This document shows positions 17,493 through 27,547 of a stretch of 64,000 bases of DNA, in pieces. The stretch spans positions 310,001-374,000 of the forward strand of contig JAAEPZ010000764.1 of NCBI GenBank assembly GCA_024231955.1. The letters are read 5' to 3'. Numbering within the stretch: position 1 is the first letter of the stretch; each line of letters opens with the position of its first letter. The notes beneath the pieces were generated by a model that was given only the letters and a program-made list of their open reading frames with translations, ran no database searches and was not told the DNA's origin. Origin of the DNA: a bacterium (GTDB lineage Bacteria > Krumholzibacteriota > Krumholzibacteriia > JACNKJ01). The position numbers and the translations under genes were made by a program.

Positions 17493-18524
17493 ATGTATCC
17501 ATGCGCAGACCTTATCGAGATTTCCCATAGATTGCTCTACAGGGTCGACCTTTCCGGAATGGGACAGGCGGCGGAGGCCGGGTTGGTCAGCTGGCGCGAT
17601 TTTCTGCGCGAAAGGGAGGGACCGAATGAGGGATTGCCGGACAGGGGGCAGATAGAGCGTCTGGCGGAGAGCTGTAAACGCGATGATATCAGAGCCACCT
17701 GGTTGTGTGATCCCGCCTACCCGACAGCCCTGCTGGACCTGAAGACACCGCCGCCCGTACTTTTCTATCAGGGCGCCTTGCCGCCGCCTCAAGCATCACT
17801 GGTCTCCATTGTCGGCAGTCGCCGGGCCAGCCGGGGAGGGCTTGATTTCGCTCGACGTCTGGGGGGGCAGGTAGCGGCGACGGGGTTGTCGGTTGTCAGC
17901 GGCATGGCCAGAGGCATCGACCAGGCGGCGCACAGAGGGTGCCTGGAGATGGGTGAAACCTGGGCTGTGCTCGGATGCGGGCTGGACACGGTTTATCCTC
18001 CGGAGGCCCGGAAACTGGCACAGAAGATCAGCAGCAATGGTGGATTGCTCAGTGAATTTCCCCCGGCCGTACCGCCGTTGCCCTATCACTTTCCCAGGCG
18101 CAACCGCTTGATCGCGTCACTGTCACGAGCGCTGATCGTCGTGGAGGCGGGTGTCAAGAGCGGGGCTTTGAGTACAGCGCGTGAGGCACTGCATCTGGGA
18201 AGACCGCTGGGGGTGGTCCCGGCCAACCCCCTGAACCCCTCCGCAGCTGGCAGCAATCGTCTGCTCAACGAGGGTGCGATCCTGATATTGGGACCGGAGG
18301 ACCTGCCGAATCTGCTGGAGGACATACGCCTCTTCGCCGATGGCGATGAGCCCTGGGACTCGGCTCGTTGCCTGGAGGAGGGTGTCGACGATGTGGAGAC
18401 TCTGGCCGCCAGAACCGGGTGGCTGTTGACCGAAACGCTGGCCAGAGTGGCGCAGTGGGAACGGGAGGGGTTGCTGATCTGTCTGTCCGGGGGGAGATTC
18501 CGGATAGAGCAGGTTTCCCACTAA
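17493..18524 (+). CDS. dprA: DNA-processing protein DprA/Smf
   Basis: Binds incoming single-stranded DNA and loads RecA during natural transformation; 343 residues. ATG 17493 is chosen because CGGAGGT lies four bases before it; an in-frame GTG at 17487 is part of that site. The Rossmann-like DprA domain carries VGSRRASRGG, VVSGMARGIDQAAHRG, VLGCGLDTVYPPE, FPRRNRLIA and EAGVKSGAL. A C-terminal winged-helix domain (DVETLAARTGWLLTETLARV) follows. With type IV pili in the same window, natural competence is a reasonable inference, although no com genes are seen here. Confidence 0.95.
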   Translation: MYPCADLIEISHRLLYRVDLSGMGQAAEAGLVSWRDFLREREGPNEGLPDRGQIERLAESCKRDDIRATWLCDPAYPTALLDLKTPPPVLFYQGALPPPQASLVSIVGSRRASRGGLDFARRLGGQVAATGLSVVSGMARGIDQAAHRGCLEMGETWAVLGCGLDTVYPPEARKLAQKISSNGGLLSEFPPAVPPLPYHFPRRNRLIASLSRALIVVEAGVKSGALSTAREALHLGRPLGVVPANPLNPSAAGSNRLLNEGAILILGPEDLPNLLEDIRLFADGDEPWDSARCLEEGVDDVETLAARTGWLLTETLARVAQWEREGLLICLSGGRFRIEQVSH

Positions 18525-18589
18525 CGACGGAGTCGGGTGCCGGATTAAGTTGCCAATTTCAGGTGCGATGAGTACACTGCGCGACCATT

Positions 18590-19528
18590 ATGAATCTCAA
18601 GTTTCGCATAGAAGCGGCCTTCGTCCGCACCGGCCTCAAAATCGGCAATCTGTTCCCCTGGCGAATGATCAGCGATTCCGGCGCATTCTGGGGCTGGACA
18701 GCTTTCCACATATTCAGGGTCAGACGCACAGCGACGTTGAGAAATCTCCGCATGGCCTTCGGGGATCGGTACAGCGAGGAAGAGCTGCAGTCGCTCGCTT
18801 CGAGATGTTTTGTCAATTTCGGCCGCACGTTCATGGAGTACTTCGCCCTGCCCGCCTTTCACAAGCGCAATATAATGCAGCGCATCGAATATGAGGGTGA
18901 GGAGCACATGCAGGCGGCGTTGGCGGGAGGCAAAGGCGTGCTGTTTCTGGCTGCCCACTTCGGCAACTGGGAGGTGGCGGCCATTGCGACCAGCAAACTG
19001 GGTGTGCCGCTGCATACTGTTGTCGGGGACCTGGCCAACCCCGTTGTGGATGAGGTCGTCAACAATCTGCGTGAGAGTCTTGGCCTGATCGTCGACCGCA
19101 GACGCATGGGGTTGCGTGCGGTCCTCAGAGCGCTGAAGCAGGGACACGGCATCGGCATCCAGGCTGACCAGGAGGCACGTTGGAACGGGATCCCCGTTCC
19201 CTTCTTCGGCATGACCAGCCTGACCCATCCGGGCACGGCCTGGTTCAGCCTCAAGACAGGTGCACCCATACTCCAAGCCTATGCCCTGCGTGTGGGCAAC
19301 GGCTTTCGCGTGGTGTACGAACCACCCATCTGGCCCAATGCTGAAGCCACCGACGAAGAGGTTCTCAAGTTGACCGCTCTGCATACTGCCCGGTTGGAAA
19401 ACCTGATTCGCCGCTACCCCGATCAGTGGTTCTGGCTGCACAAGCGTTGGAAGAGGGCACCCAGGGGGGAGGACGGCCTGCCTCTTCGCGCCGGACCACT
19501 CCCGTCTAATTCAGATACCGACGAATAG
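18590..19528 (+). CDS. Lipid A biosynthesis acyltransferase, LpxL/HtrB family
   Basis: Inner-membrane acyltransferase of 312 residues adding secondary acyl chains to lipid A precursors. The catalytic H-x4-E motif is HFGNWE (about residue 123); the family motifs ADQEARWNGIPVPFFG and PDQWFWLHKRWKR are clear. An N-terminal hydrophobic patch anchors it. No good ribosome binding site precedes ATG 18590. The next gene, hldE, makes heptose for the LPS core, which supports an LPS role. Whether it corresponds to LpxL, LpxM or LpxP is not decidable. Confidence 0.85.
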   Translation: MNLKFRIEAAFVRTGLKIGNLFPWRMISDSGAFWGWTAFHIFRVRRTATLRNLRMAFGDRYSEEELQSLASRCFVNFGRTFMEYFALPAFHKRNIMQRIEYEGEEHMQAALAGGKGVLFLAAHFGNWEVAAIATSKLGVPLHTVVGDLANPVVDEVVNNLRESLGLIVDRRRMGLRAVLRALKQGHGIGIQADQEARWNGIPVPFFGMTSLTHPGTAWFSLKTGAPILQAYALRVGNGFRVVYEPPIWPNAEATDEEVLKLTALHTARLENLIRRYPDQWFWLHKRWKRAPRGEDGLPLRAGPLPSNSDTDE

Positions 19529-19694
19529 AGGTGGACGCTTGTGCAGGTGGTGCGCTCATGCCGATCCCTTGCGGCAGATCCCATATTGATGAGACGCCAA
19601 GGGGGCATTCCGTGCCTCGTTGTCGGCAGATCTCTGTTGCCGGAATTGATCCCATTTCCTACCATGCAGGTCGCGACGATACCGGTCCCCATTC

Positions 19695-19723
19695 TTGACA
19701 GTCTTTGGGACCGATGATAACTT
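19695..19723 (+). promoter_or_regulatory. Possible sigma-70 promoter of hldE
   Basis: A perfect TTGACA (19695-19700), a 17-base spacer and a weak -10 (TAACTT, 19718-19723) lie about 30 bases upstream of the hldE ATG. The rest of this 226-base gap shows nothing I can identify. Confidence 0.45.
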
Positions 19724-19754
19724 CGGCGCCCAAACATAATCATCAAGAGGATGC

Positions 19755-21281
19755 ATGAAGACAAACTCTCTTCCGTTAACGCGTGTGCGCGAACTGCTGT
19801 CGGCCATGACCGACGCCCAGGTGCTGGTCGTGGGTGACCTGATGCTGGACGTCTACCTTCAGGGCAACGTCGAACGTATCAGCCCCGAAGGTCCCGTACC
19901 GGTCGTGGATGTTCGGGAGAGGGAGCTGCGTCTGGGGGGCGCAGCCAACGTTGCCCGGAACATCAAGGCGCTTGGCGGGCGTCCACGTCTCCTGGCACTT
20001 ATCGGTCGCGATGAATCCGGGGCTGAACTGTCCGCTCTTCTGACGAAACGTGAAATCGGGGATGCGGATCTGGTGATTGATGAGACACGTCCCACAACTG
20101 TGAAGACGCGTGTCATGGGGGACAGACAGCAGATCTGCCGCTACGACCTGGAGAGCAGAACTCCTGCGTCCGGGGAGGCGCTGAAGGGATTGCGTGAGAG
20201 CGCACTCGCCCTGCTGCCCGAGGTCAATGCCGTCGTGCTGTCAGACTACGGCAAGGGGGTCATGGTCGATGAGTTCGTTGCGGAGATCGTCAAGGGGGCG
20301 AGAGCTCAAGGGATCCCAATTGTGGTCGACCCCAAGGAGGGGCACTTCGCAGCCTATCGCGGTGTGGATCTCGTAACGCCGAATAAGGTGGAGGCCGGCG
20401 GCTCCTTCGGCATCCCCATCCGCTCGGATGAGGATCTGGAGACGGTCGGCCGCGGGTTGCTTGATCGGCTGCAGGCGCGTGCTCTGATGATTACCCTCGG
20501 CGAGGAGGGCATCGCCCTTTTCGAAAAGGGGCAGCCACGTCGGACCTTCCCGGCTGAAGCGCGTCAGGTTTTTGACGTCACCGGTGCGGGGGATACCGTC
20601 GTTTCGCTATTGGCCCTGGCGCTGGGCGCGGGGGCGACACTGTCGGAGGGTGCGCGTCTGGCCAATCATGCGGCGGGCATCGTCGTCGGTCGCATCGGCA
20701 CAGCCTCGGTGGCGCCCGATGAGATCCTCACCGCCTGCATGGGTGACATCCTCGGCGCCGATCGGGAGGCTGCCGGCGGACTCGTGGTTGAGTTGCCCGC
20801 TGCCGTGGCCTGGGTCGAGAAACAGCGCGCTCTGGGGCGAAAGATCGTTTTCACCAATGGCTGTTACGACCTGCTCCATTTCGGACACCATGCAATCCTG
20901 AACGGTGCCGCCCGGCAGGGCGATCTTCTCGTCGTCGGGATCAACAGCGACGCCTCCGTAAAAAGGCTGAAGGGCGATTCGCGCCCCGTCAATGGACTTG
21001 TTGAGCGTGCCGGTCTGCTTGCCCATCTGCGGTCGGTCGATCTGGTCGTCCCCTTTGAGGAGGATACGCCACTGGCATTGATCCGGGCGATCAAGCCGGA
21101 TGTACTGGTCAAGGGCGATGAGTACAGTGACGATGCCATTGTAGGAGCTCAGGATGTGAAGAGCTGGGGGGGCAGGATCTATCGCTTCCCGATGCAACAG
21201 GGTTACTCTACGACACTTATGTTGAAAAAACAGGATCAGGCTGGTGAACCCGGCTGCGATACCTCAGGGGAGGAATCTTGA
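19755..21281 (+). CDS. hldE: Bifunctional heptose 7-phosphate kinase/heptose 1-phosphate adenylyltransferase
   Basis: Two-domain enzyme of 508 residues in ADP-L-glycero-D-manno-heptose synthesis for the LPS core. The first part is a PfkB/ribokinase-type kinase (GDLMLDVYLQG, RLGGAANVARN, DVTGAGDTVVS); the second (from about 355) is a nucleotidyltransferase with TNGCYDLLHFGHHA and the late QGYSTT motif. It is fused as in Enterobacteria, whereas many bacteria keep separate genes. The stop overlaps the TTG start of sucC, so LPS and TCA-cycle genes are co-transcribed. Confidence 0.95.
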   Translation: MKTNSLPLTRVRELLSAMTDAQVLVVGDLMLDVYLQGNVERISPEGPVPVVDVRERELRLGGAANVARNIKALGGRPRLLALIGRDESGAELSALLTKREIGDADLVIDETRPTTVKTRVMGDRQQICRYDLESRTPASGEALKGLRESALALLPEVNAVVLSDYGKGVMVDEFVAEIVKGARAQGIPIVVDPKEGHFAAYRGVDLVTPNKVEAGGSFGIPIRSDEDLETVGRGLLDRLQARALMITLGEEGIALFEKGQPRRTFPAEARQVFDVTGAGDTVVSLLALALGAGATLSEGARLANHAAGIVVGRIGTASVAPDEILTACMGDILGADREAAGGLVVELPAAVAWVEKQRALGRKIVFTNGCYDLLHFGHHAILNGAARQGDLLVVGINSDASVKRLKGDSRPVNGLVERAGLLAHLRSVDLVVPFEEDTPLALIRAIKPDVLVKGDEYSDDAIVGAQDVKSWGGRIYRFPMQQGYSTTLMLKKQDQAGEPGCDTSGEES

Positions 21282-22417
21282 AAATCCATGAATACAGGGC
21301 CAAAGATCTCTTCAGGCGGGAGGGCATTCCGGTGCCCGATGGCGTAATCGCGCGAACTCCGGATGAAGCCAAGCAACGGGCCATCGAGCTTGGTGGCCGA
21401 GTGGTGATCAAAGCCCAGGTGCTGGCGGGTGGCCGCGGTAAGGCCGGGGGGGTCAAACTGGCGAAGAATCCCGATGAGGCCCGCGAATTGGCCGACAAGA
21501 TCCTCGGCATGAAGATCAAGGGGATGACCGTCGTCAGGGTATTGGTGGACAAGGCCGTGGATATCGAATCGGAATTCTATCTGGGGATCGTCCAGGATCG
21601 TACTCAACAGTGCTCTACCCTGATGGTCTCTGCGGCCGGGGGCATGGATATCGAGCAGGTGGCCGCCGAAACCCCCGAGAAGATCATCAAACTGCCCATC
21701 AACCCGGAGACCGGTTTGCGCCCTTTCGAGGCGCGTGAAGCCGCCTTCAGGATCTGCGGCGGCAAGACTGCGCTGAGGATCGCCGATGTCATGGTCAAGC
21801 TCTGGCGCGCCTATGCCAAGGCCGATTCGACCCTGGCCGAGATCAATCCTCTCATTGTCACGCCGAACCAGGAGGTCTGGGCGGTGGACGGCAAGATGAA
21901 CCTGGATGACAATGCTCTCTATCGGCAATCCGAAATCGCTTTCTGGCGCGACCATCTCGGTGAAGTTCCGGAGGAATATGAGGCCCGGGTGGCGGGCCTG
22001 AGCTACGTCAAGCTCGAGGGCAATGTAGGCTGTGTGGTCAACGGCGCCGGGCTGGCGATGGCCACGATGGATCTGGTCAAATACCATGGCGGCGAGCCCG
22101 CCAACTTCCTGGATATCGGCGGAAGCTCCAACCCCGACAAGGTGGTCAAGGCGTTGGAGATCATCAGCCGCGACCAGAACGTGAAGGCGATTCTCTTCAA
22201 CATCTTCGGTGGCATTACCCGTTGTGATGATGTGGCGCGGGGGATTATCAAAGCCAAGGAGAAGGCCGATATCAAACTGCCTGTCATCGTCCGTTTGATC
22301 GGCACCAACGAGGATGCTGCCCGCGAACTGCTCGCAGAGACCGATCTCGAATCTGCGGCGACGATGGATGAGGCCGTCCAGAAGGCTATCGACCTGGCGA
22401 AAGGAGCGACCTCATGA
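21278..22417 (+). CDS. sucC: Succinyl-CoA synthetase, beta subunit
   Basis: ADP/GDP-forming subunit of the TCA-cycle enzyme that makes succinate from succinyl-CoA with substrate-level phosphorylation; 379 residues. A TTG start is supported by AGGGGAGGA four bases upstream and by the conserved N-terminus ([12 protein letters not shown]). The ATP-grasp domain shows [16 protein letters not shown], and the C-terminal CoA-ligase domain shows [11 protein letters not shown] and [10 protein letters not shown]. The alpha subunit gene overlaps by four bases. Confidence 0.97.
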   Translation: MKIHEYRAKDLFRREGIPVPDGVIARTPDEAKQRAIELGGRVVIKAQVLAGGRGKAGGVKLAKNPDEARELADKILGMKIKGMTVVRVLVDKAVDIESEFYLGIVQDRTQQCSTLMVSAAGGMDIEQVAAETPEKIIKLPINPETGLRPFEAREAAFRICGGKTALRIADVMVKLWRAYAKADSTLAEINPLIVTPNQEVWAVDGKMNLDDNALYRQSEIAFWRDHLGEVPEEYEARVAGLSYVKLEGNVGCVVNGAGLAMATMDLVKYHGGEPANFLDIGGSSNPDKVVKALEIISRDQNVKAILFNIFGGITRCDDVARGIIKAKEKADIKLPVIVRLIGTNEDAARELLAETDLESAATMDEAVQKAIDLAKGATS

Positions 22418-23283
22418 GCATCTTCATCAACAATGATACACGTCTCGTAGTGCAGGGGATCACGGGCCGCGACGGAGGTTTTCACACCGAACGCATGCTC
22501 TCCTTCGGCACCAAAGTCGTGGCCGGAGTCACTCCCGGCAAGGGGGGGCTAGATGTCCTGGGTCGGCCGGTATTCGATACCGTCGAGCAGGCGGTCGAGG
22601 TGAAGGGCGCTAACACCAGCGTCATCTTCGTCCCCGCCGCCGTTGCCGCCGATGCGATACTGGAGAGCGTCGATGCCGGCATCAAAACGATTGTGGCGAT
22701 CACGGAGGGGATTCCGATTCGGGATATGAACCGGGTGATGCCGGTCATTCGAGCCGAGAATATCCGCCTGATCGGCCCCAATTGCCCTGGCGCCATATCC
22801 CCCGGCCAGGCCAAGGTGGGGATCTTGCCGGGCAACATCGTGACCCAGGGTAAGGTTGGACTCGTCAGCCGCTCCGGCACCCTCACCTACGAGGTCGTGC
22901 ACAAGTTGACGATGGCCGGACTGGGACAGTCGACCTGCATCGGCATAGGGGGCGATCCGGTGATCGGCACCAATTTCATCGATTGCCTCGAGGCTTTTGA
23001 AAAGGATCCCGACACTGAAGCGGTCGTTCTGATCGGGGAGATCGGCGGCACGGATGAGGAGGAGGCCGCCGATTTCATCAAGGCGAATATGAGCAAGCCG
23101 GTTGTCTCTTTCATTGCCGGTCAGACCGCCCCTCCGGGTAAGACAATGGGGCATGCGGGTGCGATTATCTCAGGAGGATCTGGGACCGCCGCAGACAAGA
23201 TAGAGAAATTGAAGAGTGTGGGTATTCCGGTTGCGGAGATCCCCAGCCAGATAGTGCCGAAGTTACAGGAAGTATACAAGTAA
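22414..23283 (+). CDS. sucD: Succinyl-CoA synthetase, alpha subunit
   Basis: Carries the phosphohistidine and the CoA-binding Rossmann domain; 289 residues. Clear motifs are [35 protein letters not shown] and the active-site [10 protein letters not shown] with the phosphorylated His. It forms the alpha/beta enzyme with sucC, with which it overlaps. ndk follows 20 bases later; NDK can equilibrate nucleoside triphosphates made by this enzyme. Confidence 0.97.
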   Translation: MSIFINNDTRLVVQGITGRDGGFHTERMLSFGTKVVAGVTPGKGGLDVLGRPVFDTVEQAVEVKGANTSVIFVPAAVAADAILESVDAGIKTIVAITEGIPIRDMNRVMPVIRAENIRLIGPNCPGAISPGQAKVGILPGNIVTQGKVGLVSRSGTLTYEVVHKLTMAGLGQSTCIGIGGDPVIGTNFIDCLEAFEKDPDTEAVVLIGEIGGTDEEEAADFIKANMSKPVVSFIAGQTAPPGKTMGHAGAIISGGSGTAADKIEKLKSVGIPVAEIPSQIVPKLQEVYK

Positions 23284-23303
23284 CAGCGATAACAGGAGTT
23301 ACA

Positions 23304-23708
23304 ATGAGTCAGACATATCTGATGATCAAACCTGAACTCGTCAGGGACCAGGTGATCGGCGAGGTGATCAAGATGCTCACCGATAACCGGTTCAAGGTCT
23401 TGAATCTGGAGCTCAAGGAGTTGACCTCCGAGCAGGTGCAGGAATTCTACTGTGAGCACGAGGGGAAACCCTTTTACGAACGTCTGGTGGAGTATATCAC
23501 CAGTGGACCGGTCGTGGCGATTCGGCTGGAGAAAGACAACGCCGTGAAGGATTTACGGCTTCTGGTCGGGGCGACAAACCCCGAGGAGGCCGCCCCCGGC
23601 ACAATCCGTTACCTGCATGGCCGCAGCCTGCAGAACAATGGTGTTCACGCCAGCGATTCCGATCCGTCGGCGGAACGCGAGCTTGGCATCATCTTTGGCG
23701 ACCGGTAG
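23304..23708 (+). CDS. ndk: Nucleoside diphosphate kinase
   Basis: Transfers the gamma-phosphate between nucleoside di- and triphosphates via a phosphohistidine; 134 residues. It shows YLMIKPELV (usual xxIIKPDxV), PFYERLVEYITSGPVVAI, GATNPEEAAPGTIR and the active-site region GVHASDSDPSAERE. Before the active His there is a slightly unusual LHGRSLQNNGVH, where a KSIGRNxVHGS-like sequence is common; the Gly after His is Ala. The fold-defining residues are otherwise intact. GGAG lies upstream of the ATG. Confidence 0.93.
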   Translation: MSQTYLMIKPELVRDQVIGEVIKMLTDNRFKVLNLELKELTSEQVQEFYCEHEGKPFYERLVEYITSGPVVAIRLEKDNAVKDLRLLVGATNPEEAAPGTIRYLHGRSLQNNGVHASDSDPSAERELGIIFGDR

Positions 23709-23784
23709 AGCAAGAGAGCTGGAAGGCCTTGACAGTGGACAACTTCGGCCATATTATGACCTATCTTCCGAGACAGGACCACCC

Positions 23785-24336
23785 ATGAAGATCCTACTTT
23801 CAAGTGTGAAAGAGAGCAGCCAGGACTTCCGCATGGAGGACAGCTATGCTTTCAAGGGGCTCGGGGACCGGGTCAAGGAGGGTCGCGTCGAGGTAAACGC
23901 CCATGTCGATCCGATCGGTGATCGCTGGGAGATCAATGGCACGATGGAGGGTGTATTCCCTTTCATATGTGACAAATGCAGCCAGGAGTTCGAGGGAAAG
24001 ATTAACGGTGAGTTTGCCCTTACCGTTCTGTCGAAAACCGTGGCGGGCCTCGAGCCGGATGACAGTGACGAGATTGATGTCGTTGTCTTGCCGGCGGAGA
24101 GTCAGGAGATCGATCTTGCGGACAAGATCAACGAACTCATCTGGCTGGAGCTACCGATTACGTTGACCTGCGTCTCTTTGGGTGGGGAGAAGTGTCCCCG
24201 CTTTTCTGACGATGCCGAGGATAACAAGGATGACGGCGAGGATATTGATCCACGCTGGAACGTCCTGAAGCAACTCAAGCAGAAAATGACATCGGAGGAG
24301 GCCGGAGAGGCCGATTCCGGCAAAAGTGAGGATTGA
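23785..24336 (+). CDS. DUF177/YceD family protein
   Basis: Protein of 183 residues, widely conserved directly upstream of rpmF; in E. coli and plants this family has been connected with 23S rRNA accumulation. ATG 23785 is chosen because an open frame extending upstream would overlap ndk and has no family similarity. Features are an N-terminal LLSSVKESSQDFR, a central FICDKCSQEF pair of cysteines, the conserved EIDLADKINELIWLELP-like segment and GGEKCPRF near the end, then an acidic tail. Position and motifs make the family assignment good; the biochemical role remains unclear. Confidence 0.85.
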   Translation: MKILLSSVKESSQDFRMEDSYAFKGLGDRVKEGRVEVNAHVDPIGDRWEINGTMEGVFPFICDKCSQEFEGKINGEFALTVLSKTVAGLEPDDSDEIDVVVLPAESQEIDLADKINELIWLELPITLTCVSLGGEKCPRFSDDAEDNKDDGEDIDPRWNVLKQLKQKMTSEEAGEADSGKSED

Positions 24337-24339
24337 GCA

Positions 24340-24528
24340 ATGGCCGTCCCCAAGAAAAGAAAATCCCGCTCACGTTCGCGGATGACCCGTGCAGTCTGGC
24401 TTGCCAGCGCCAAAATGCCCAGTATTGCCAAGTGCAAACACTGCAGCCAGATGAAGCCCACTCATCAGGTTTGCCCGCACTGCGGCTACTATGCAGGCAA
24501 GCAGGTCGAAACTGTTGATGCGGATTAA
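24340..24528 (+). CDS. rpmF: Ribosomal protein bL32
   Basis: Large-subunit ribosomal protein of 62 residues. It starts with the hallmark MAVPKKRKSRSRSR and has a zinc ribbon made by C-x2-C (CKHC) and C-x2-C (CPHC), the zinc-binding version of L32. It follows the DUF177 gene by three bases and precedes plsX, the order found in most bacteria. Confidence 0.98.
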   Translation: MAVPKKRKSRSRSRMTRAVWLASAKMPSIAKCKHCSQMKPTHQVCPHCGYYAGKQVETVDAD

Positions 24529-24534
24529 CGCCCA

Positions 24535-25575
24535 GTGAGAGTGGCTCTGGATGTAATGGGAGGCGATCACGGGCCTCCCGTTCTCGTGAGTGGTGCGTCT
24601 AAGGCACGCCGCGAGGTGGAGAACGCCCCCGAATTGGTGCTGTACGGAGATCCTGCAAGGATCGAGGAGGAGCTCGCCCGTATTGGTGAGTCCCGCGACA
24701 GTTTCGAGATCGTGGAGTGCACCGAGCAAATCGAAATGTGCGAACCGCCTGCGGCGGCAGTCAGAAAAAAGAGGGATGCGCCCATCGTCAAGGGCATGCT
24801 CGACATCAAATCGGGCAATGTTCAGGGTATCGTCAGTGCCGGTTCCACCGGTGCGATGGTGGCGGGCGCTCTTTTGCATGTCGGGAGGTTGCCCGGTGTG
24901 ATGCGTCCCGCAATCGCAACCTGGTTCCCTGGCAAGAATGGCGGCAGCGTCATACTTGACGTCGGCGCCAATGCGGAGAACAAGCCCGAACACCTGCTGC
25001 AATTCGGCGTGATGGGTCAATTCTATGCTGCCGTGGCCCTGGGGAGGGAGAACCCCAGGATCGGTCTGTTGAATATTGGTGAGGAGAGCAGTAAGGGGCG
25101 TGAACTCTATGTCAGAACTCATGAGTTGTTGTCCGACTCGAAGCTGAATTTCGTGGGCAACATTGAGAGTCAGGACATCCTCAAGGGGGCTGCTGATGTC
25201 ATCGTTTGCGATGGCTTCACAGGCAATATCGTCCTGAAGTTGGCCGAAAGCATGGTCGGCTACTCCGTCGGGGCGATCATGAACAGGTTCCGTGACAGCG
25301 TCCTCACCAATACGAAAGGCAAACTGGCAGCCTTCTTCATCAGGAATGAATTAAGGGCCGCCCAGAGAAATATCCGCAAGGATTTCGACTATGCGGAACA
25401 CGGTGGAGCGCCCATGCTGGGGGTGAACGGCTGCGTCATTATCGCTCACGGCAAAAGCAACGAACGTGCGATTATGAACGCGATTCGAACAGCCGTGTGT
25501 TTCGACGAGACAAACGCCAATAAGAAGATGGAGCAAGTCCTTAGCAGCCTGAAAGGTACGGGCTGCGGGGCCTAA
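24535..25575 (+). CDS. plsX: Phosphate acyltransferase PlsX
   Basis: Converts acyl-ACP to acyl-phosphate for phospholipid synthesis; 346 residues. A GTG start at 24535 gives the conserved MRVALDVMGGDHGP. Other family motifs are GIVSAGSTGAMVAG, LLNIGEESSKG, VCDGFTGNIVLK and the C-terminal GGAPMLGVNGCVIIAHG. There is little space for a ribosome binding site after rpmF, suggesting translational coupling. It is the first gene of the fatty-acid cluster. Confidence 0.96.
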   Translation: MRVALDVMGGDHGPPVLVSGASKARREVENAPELVLYGDPARIEEELARIGESRDSFEIVECTEQIEMCEPPAAAVRKKRDAPIVKGMLDIKSGNVQGIVSAGSTGAMVAGALLHVGRLPGVMRPAIATWFPGKNGGSVILDVGANAENKPEHLLQFGVMGQFYAAVALGRENPRIGLLNIGEESSKGRELYVRTHELLSDSKLNFVGNIESQDILKGAADVIVCDGFTGNIVLKLAESMVGYSVGAIMNRFRDSVLTNTKGKLAAFFIRNELRAAQRNIRKDFDYAEHGGAPMLGVNGCVIIAHGKSNERAIMNAIRTAVCFDETNANKKMEQVLSSLKGTGCGA

Positions 25576-25590
25576 TTCAGGGAGCTGATC

Positions 25591-26580
25591 TTGGACAAGC
25601 AGATCAATGTCCACATAACGGGCACAGGGCACGCCGTGCCCGAGAATATACTCACCAATGACGATCTCAGTCGCATAGTCGACACCAATGACGAGTGGAT
25701 AACCACCCGTACCGGGATCAAGCAACGGCATATCGCGGAACCACACCAGAAGAACAGTGATTTCGCCAGCGCAGCTTGCCTTCAGGCGATGGCTGACGCG
25801 AATTGCGCCCCCGAGGAGATTGATTTCATCTTCATGGGCACCGTTACCGGCGATCTGATTTTCCCCAGTACCGCCTGTCGGGTACAGGAGAACATCGGGG
25901 CCGTCAACGCCACCGCTATGGATCTTTCCGCCGCCTGCGCCGGTTGGATTTTCGGTATCAGCGTGGCCACCGCCTGCCTCCGCATGGGCCAGGGCCGCAA
26001 GGCACTTGTTGTCGGCTCCGAGGTGCTGAGCCGGATGATGAACTGGGAGGATCGTTCCACCTGCGTTCTCTTCGGGGATGGCGCCGGTGCCGTCGTGCTC
26101 GAGGTGAAGGATGAGGAGGGCGGCGTTCTGGGTATCGCCACCCATACCGATGGCAGACGTATCGAAATGCTCAATTGCCCCAAGGGGGGGACGGCTGATC
26201 CCGTGACCCCTGAGATTCTCGCCGCCAAAGAGAACAAGATTCACATGAAGGGCAATGACGTATTCAAGTACGCCGTACGCAGTATGGCCGGTGCCTGTCG
26301 CGAGGTCCTGGATCAGGCGCAATTGACACTGGATGATATCGATCTCTTCATCCCGCATCAGGCCAATACACGCATTATCTCGGCCCTCGCCAGTAGGTTG
26401 AATGTGTCGGAGGACAAACTCCTGGTCAACATTCAGGAATACGGAAATACCAGCGCCGCCTCCGTGCCGATCGGGTTGAACGAAGCGCGCCGCTCCGGCC
26501 GAATCAAGCCGGGCGATCATGTTCTGGTTGCCGCCTTTGGAGGCGGATTCGCCTGGGGAGCAGCACTCTTCAGGTTCTGA
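25591..26580 (+). CDS. fabH: 3-oxoacyl-ACP synthase III
   Basis: Starts fatty-acid synthesis by condensing acetyl-CoA (or a branched starter) with malonyl-ACP; 329 residues. The TTG start at 25591 has GGGAG upstream. The catalytic triad is visible: Cys about 116 (LSAACAGW), His about 256 (IPHQANTRII) and Asn about 286 (YGNTSAAS). DTNDEWITTRTGI is the typical CoA-binding start region. fabD follows after 19 bases. Confidence 0.97.
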   Translation: MDKQINVHITGTGHAVPENILTNDDLSRIVDTNDEWITTRTGIKQRHIAEPHQKNSDFASAACLQAMADANCAPEEIDFIFMGTVTGDLIFPSTACRVQENIGAVNATAMDLSAACAGWIFGISVATACLRMGQGRKALVVGSEVLSRMMNWEDRSTCVLFGDGAGAVVLEVKDEEGGVLGIATHTDGRRIEMLNCPKGGTADPVTPEILAAKENKIHMKGNDVFKYAVRSMAGACREVLDQAQLTLDDIDLFIPHQANTRIISALASRLNVSEDKLLVNIQEYGNTSAASVPIGLNEARRSGRIKPGDHVLVAAFGGGFAWGAALFRF

Positions 26581-26599
26581 CGGTAATGGGAGGAGCCCA

Positions 26600-27547
26600 A
26601 TGTCTTACGCCATGATATTCCCCGGACAGGCCTCGCAATTCGTCGGCATGGGTCGGGAGCTTTTCGACGCCGACGGGCAGAGTCGCGATCTCTTCGAGCG
26701 GGCGGAAGCAGCTCTCGGATTGCCTCTCAAGCGACTCTGCTTCGAGGGACCTTTGGAGGAGTTGACCGAAACGCGCTATGCGCAGCCGGCGATTTTGCTG
26801 GTGAGTCATCTCTGCCAATCCTACCTGAAACGACATGCCGTTAAGCCCGCAGTTGTCGCCGGACACAGCCTGGGCGAGTACTCGGCACTAGTTGCGGCCG
26901 ATGTCATCGAGCCCCTGCGGGCCCTCGAACTGGTTGCTCTGCGTGGGCGCCTCATGTTCGCCAGCGGCGAGCAGACTCCCGGTACGATGGCCGCCATTAT
27001 CGGCCTGGCACGCGACAAAGTAGAAGCCTGTTGCGCTCGTGCCTCCGAGGGGGAGGTTGTGCAGTTGGCCAACCTCAATAGTCCCGAGCAGATCGTCATC
27101 AGTGGCGCCATCGCCGCAGTGAAAAGGGCCATGGAGGCCTGCACTACGGACGGCGCCAAGAAAGCCGTACCCTTGACGGTAAGCGGAGCATTCCATTCGG
27201 CTCTGATGGCCACGGCCGCGGAGGAGCTGGGAGCCGCCTTGCGGGAGACGGAATTCAAGACGGCGAGCGTACCGGTCATCCCCAATGTCACGGCTCAGCC
27301 GACCCGGGACGGGGCCGAGCTGCGCGATCTGCTGATAGAGCAGTTGACCAAACCCGTGCTGTGGTGCGATTCGATGACGGCCATGCGCACGCTGGATAGC
27401 GGCCCCGTGCTCGAAGTCGGGCCAGGTAAGGTGCTCATGGGCTTGATGCGCCGCATCGACAGGGGCGCCAAAGTGAAACCGCTGGGCGACATGCAGAATA
27501 TCGACGCCTGGCTGAATGAAACGCGTACGGGGGAGGCGCAGGCATGA
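26600..27547 (+). CDS. fabD: Malonyl-CoA:ACP transacylase
   Basis: Loads malonyl groups onto ACP; 315 residues. ATG 26600 is chosen: GGGAGGAG stands just upstream, and an alternative start inside fabH would add sequence unlike the family. The active-site Ser is in GHSLGEYSAL (about residue 90), with FPGQASQFVGMG at the N-terminus, the conserved Arg in LRGRLMF, and the catalytic His in SGAFHSALM. It overlaps fabG by ATGA. Confidence 0.97.
   Translation: MSYAMIFPGQASQFVGMGRELFDADGQSRDLFERAEAALGLPLKRLCFEGPLEELTETRYAQPAILLVSHLCQSYLKRHAVKPAVVAGHSLGEYSALVAADVIEPLRALELVALRGRLMFASGEQTPGTMAAIIGLARDKVEACCARASEGEVVQLANLNSPEQIVISGAIAAVKRAMEACTTDGAKKAVPLTVSGAFHSALMATAAEELGAALRETEFKTASVPVIPNVTAQPTRDGAELRDLLIEQLTKPVLWCDSMTAMRTLDSGPVLEVGPGKVLMGLMRRIDRGAKVKPLGDMQNIDAWLNETRTGEAQA

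Noticed and set aside
23617..23784. Upstream extension of the DUF177 gene into ndk
   Set aside because: It would overlap ndk in another frame with no similarity to the family; ATG 23785 gives the conserved N-terminus.
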